12,256 nucleotides of DNA from an uncultured delta proteobacterium (GTDB lineage: Bacteria; RBG-13-61-14; DRUE01): positions 1 through 12,256 of the forward strand of contig CAIUDS010000345.1 in the NCBI GenBank assembly GCA_903897985.1, written 5' to 3'. Positions 12,064 to 12,256 of the stretch are shown piece after piece. A model generated the notes under the pieces. The model saw only the letters and a list, made by a program, of their open reading frames with translations, ran no database searches and had not been told where the DNA came from. Positions within the stretch are counted from its first letter, which is position 1, and each line of letters opens with the position of its first letter. The position numbers were made by a program, and so were the translations under genes.

Positions 12064-12256
12064 ATGAAAAAGTTGATGCTCGGATTGGTTCTGGCAATGG
12101 CCCTGGTTGCGCCGCTGGCGTTTGCCGCGGCCCCGACCACCTCGATGTCCGAGGTGGAGATGTATATCCCCAAGATGAAGCCGATGACCAATGACTTCTA
12201 TAGCGACGGGACCCAAAGCCGCATGGAGATGTATAACGGCACCGGCAGCGGCAAGA
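12064..12256 (+). CDS. Secreted paralogue of the preceding lipoprotein, 3' end outside window
   Basis: The gene starts at ATG 12064 after AAGGAGAG and runs off the right edge. It encodes MKKLMLGLVLAMALVAPLAFA, a normal Sec signal peptide with an AFA-type cleavage site and no lipobox. The next residues (MSEVEMYIPKM, then SDGTQSRMEMYNGTGSGK) align with MTEVEIVPEGG and MDGKNSRMEMYQGAGADK of the preceding protein, so the two are tandem paralogues. One would be lipid-anchored and the other soluble in the periplasm. The 88-base gap before it contains a GC-rich 7-bp hairpin (GCCCGGG 12004-12010 with CCCGGGC 12020-12026) without a T-tract. Confidence 0.82.
   Translation, partial: MKKLMLGLVLAMALVAPLAFAAAPTTSMSEVEMYIPKMKPMTNDFYSDGTQSRMEMYNGTGSGK

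Noticed and set aside
11277..12191. Minus-strand open frame of 304 codons opposite the tandem paralogues
   Set aside because: It is His/Gly/Leu-rich shadow sequence spanning two genes and their gap, with no plausible start context.

Overview
The window looks like chromosomal DNA from an uncultured, probably two-membraned (Gram-negative-type) bacterium. Two lipoproteins with lipoboxes, several Sec-type signal peptides, Shine-Dalgarno sites of the AGGAGG type and ordinary sigma-70 promoters support a bacterial host. Most genes are GC-rich. Three stretches are visibly richer in A+T and look more recently acquired: the RCC1-repeat lipoprotein, the orphan gene after it (5653-6378, the most AT-rich), and the NYN-nuclease module (about 9174-10073). 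I cannot name the phylum. No organism-specific marker is present, and the dispersed palindromes in the gaps only hint at a lineage of the candidate-phylum kind.

Layout. Positions 1-3361 hold a tight forward operon: the end of ndk, a secreted DUF6454-like protein, rlmN, and a multi-spanning membrane protein joined to rlmN by an ATGA overlap. After a gap with a palindrome and a good promoter comes a 668-residue lipoprotein (3583-5589) with three Ig-like repeats and seven RCC1 repeats, then an AT-rich orphan that may be HEPN-like. A convergent gap (6379-6583) carries palindromic and repeat-like debris. On the minus strand, 6584-8164 encodes a TMTC-like membrane glycosyltransferase with C-terminal TPRs. 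Divergent from it are an FmdB-type zinc ribbon gene and a small membrane-anchored protein. The last part holds the NYN module, a complete enolase-superfamily (mandelate racemase-type) gene, and two tandem paralogous secreted proteins, the second cut by the window end.

The most unusual region is 9085-10165. A near-consensus promoter (TTGACA-17-TATACT) with a 13-bp palindrome on its -10 drives a predicted RNA of about 80 nt. This RNA folds into two consecutive 10-bp hairpins that both carry the loop UGUGU. The second hairpin is a textbook intrinsic terminator, and directly after it, with no room for another promoter, lies a NYN/PIN-like ribonuclease gene. The order promoter, short structured RNA, terminator, nuclease resembles type III toxin-antitoxin loci, or an attenuator or riboswitch that controls an RNase. 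The module sits between a truncated copy and the full copy of the start of the enolase-superfamily gene (a direct repeat of about 75 bp with one mismatch). This suggests that the module was inserted there and left a broken 5' fragment behind.

The remaining genes are mostly housekeeping (nucleotide balance, ribosomal RNA modification) or envelope functions (lipoproteins, glycosyltransferase, membrane proteins). All GC statements are by eye, and no database search was run.
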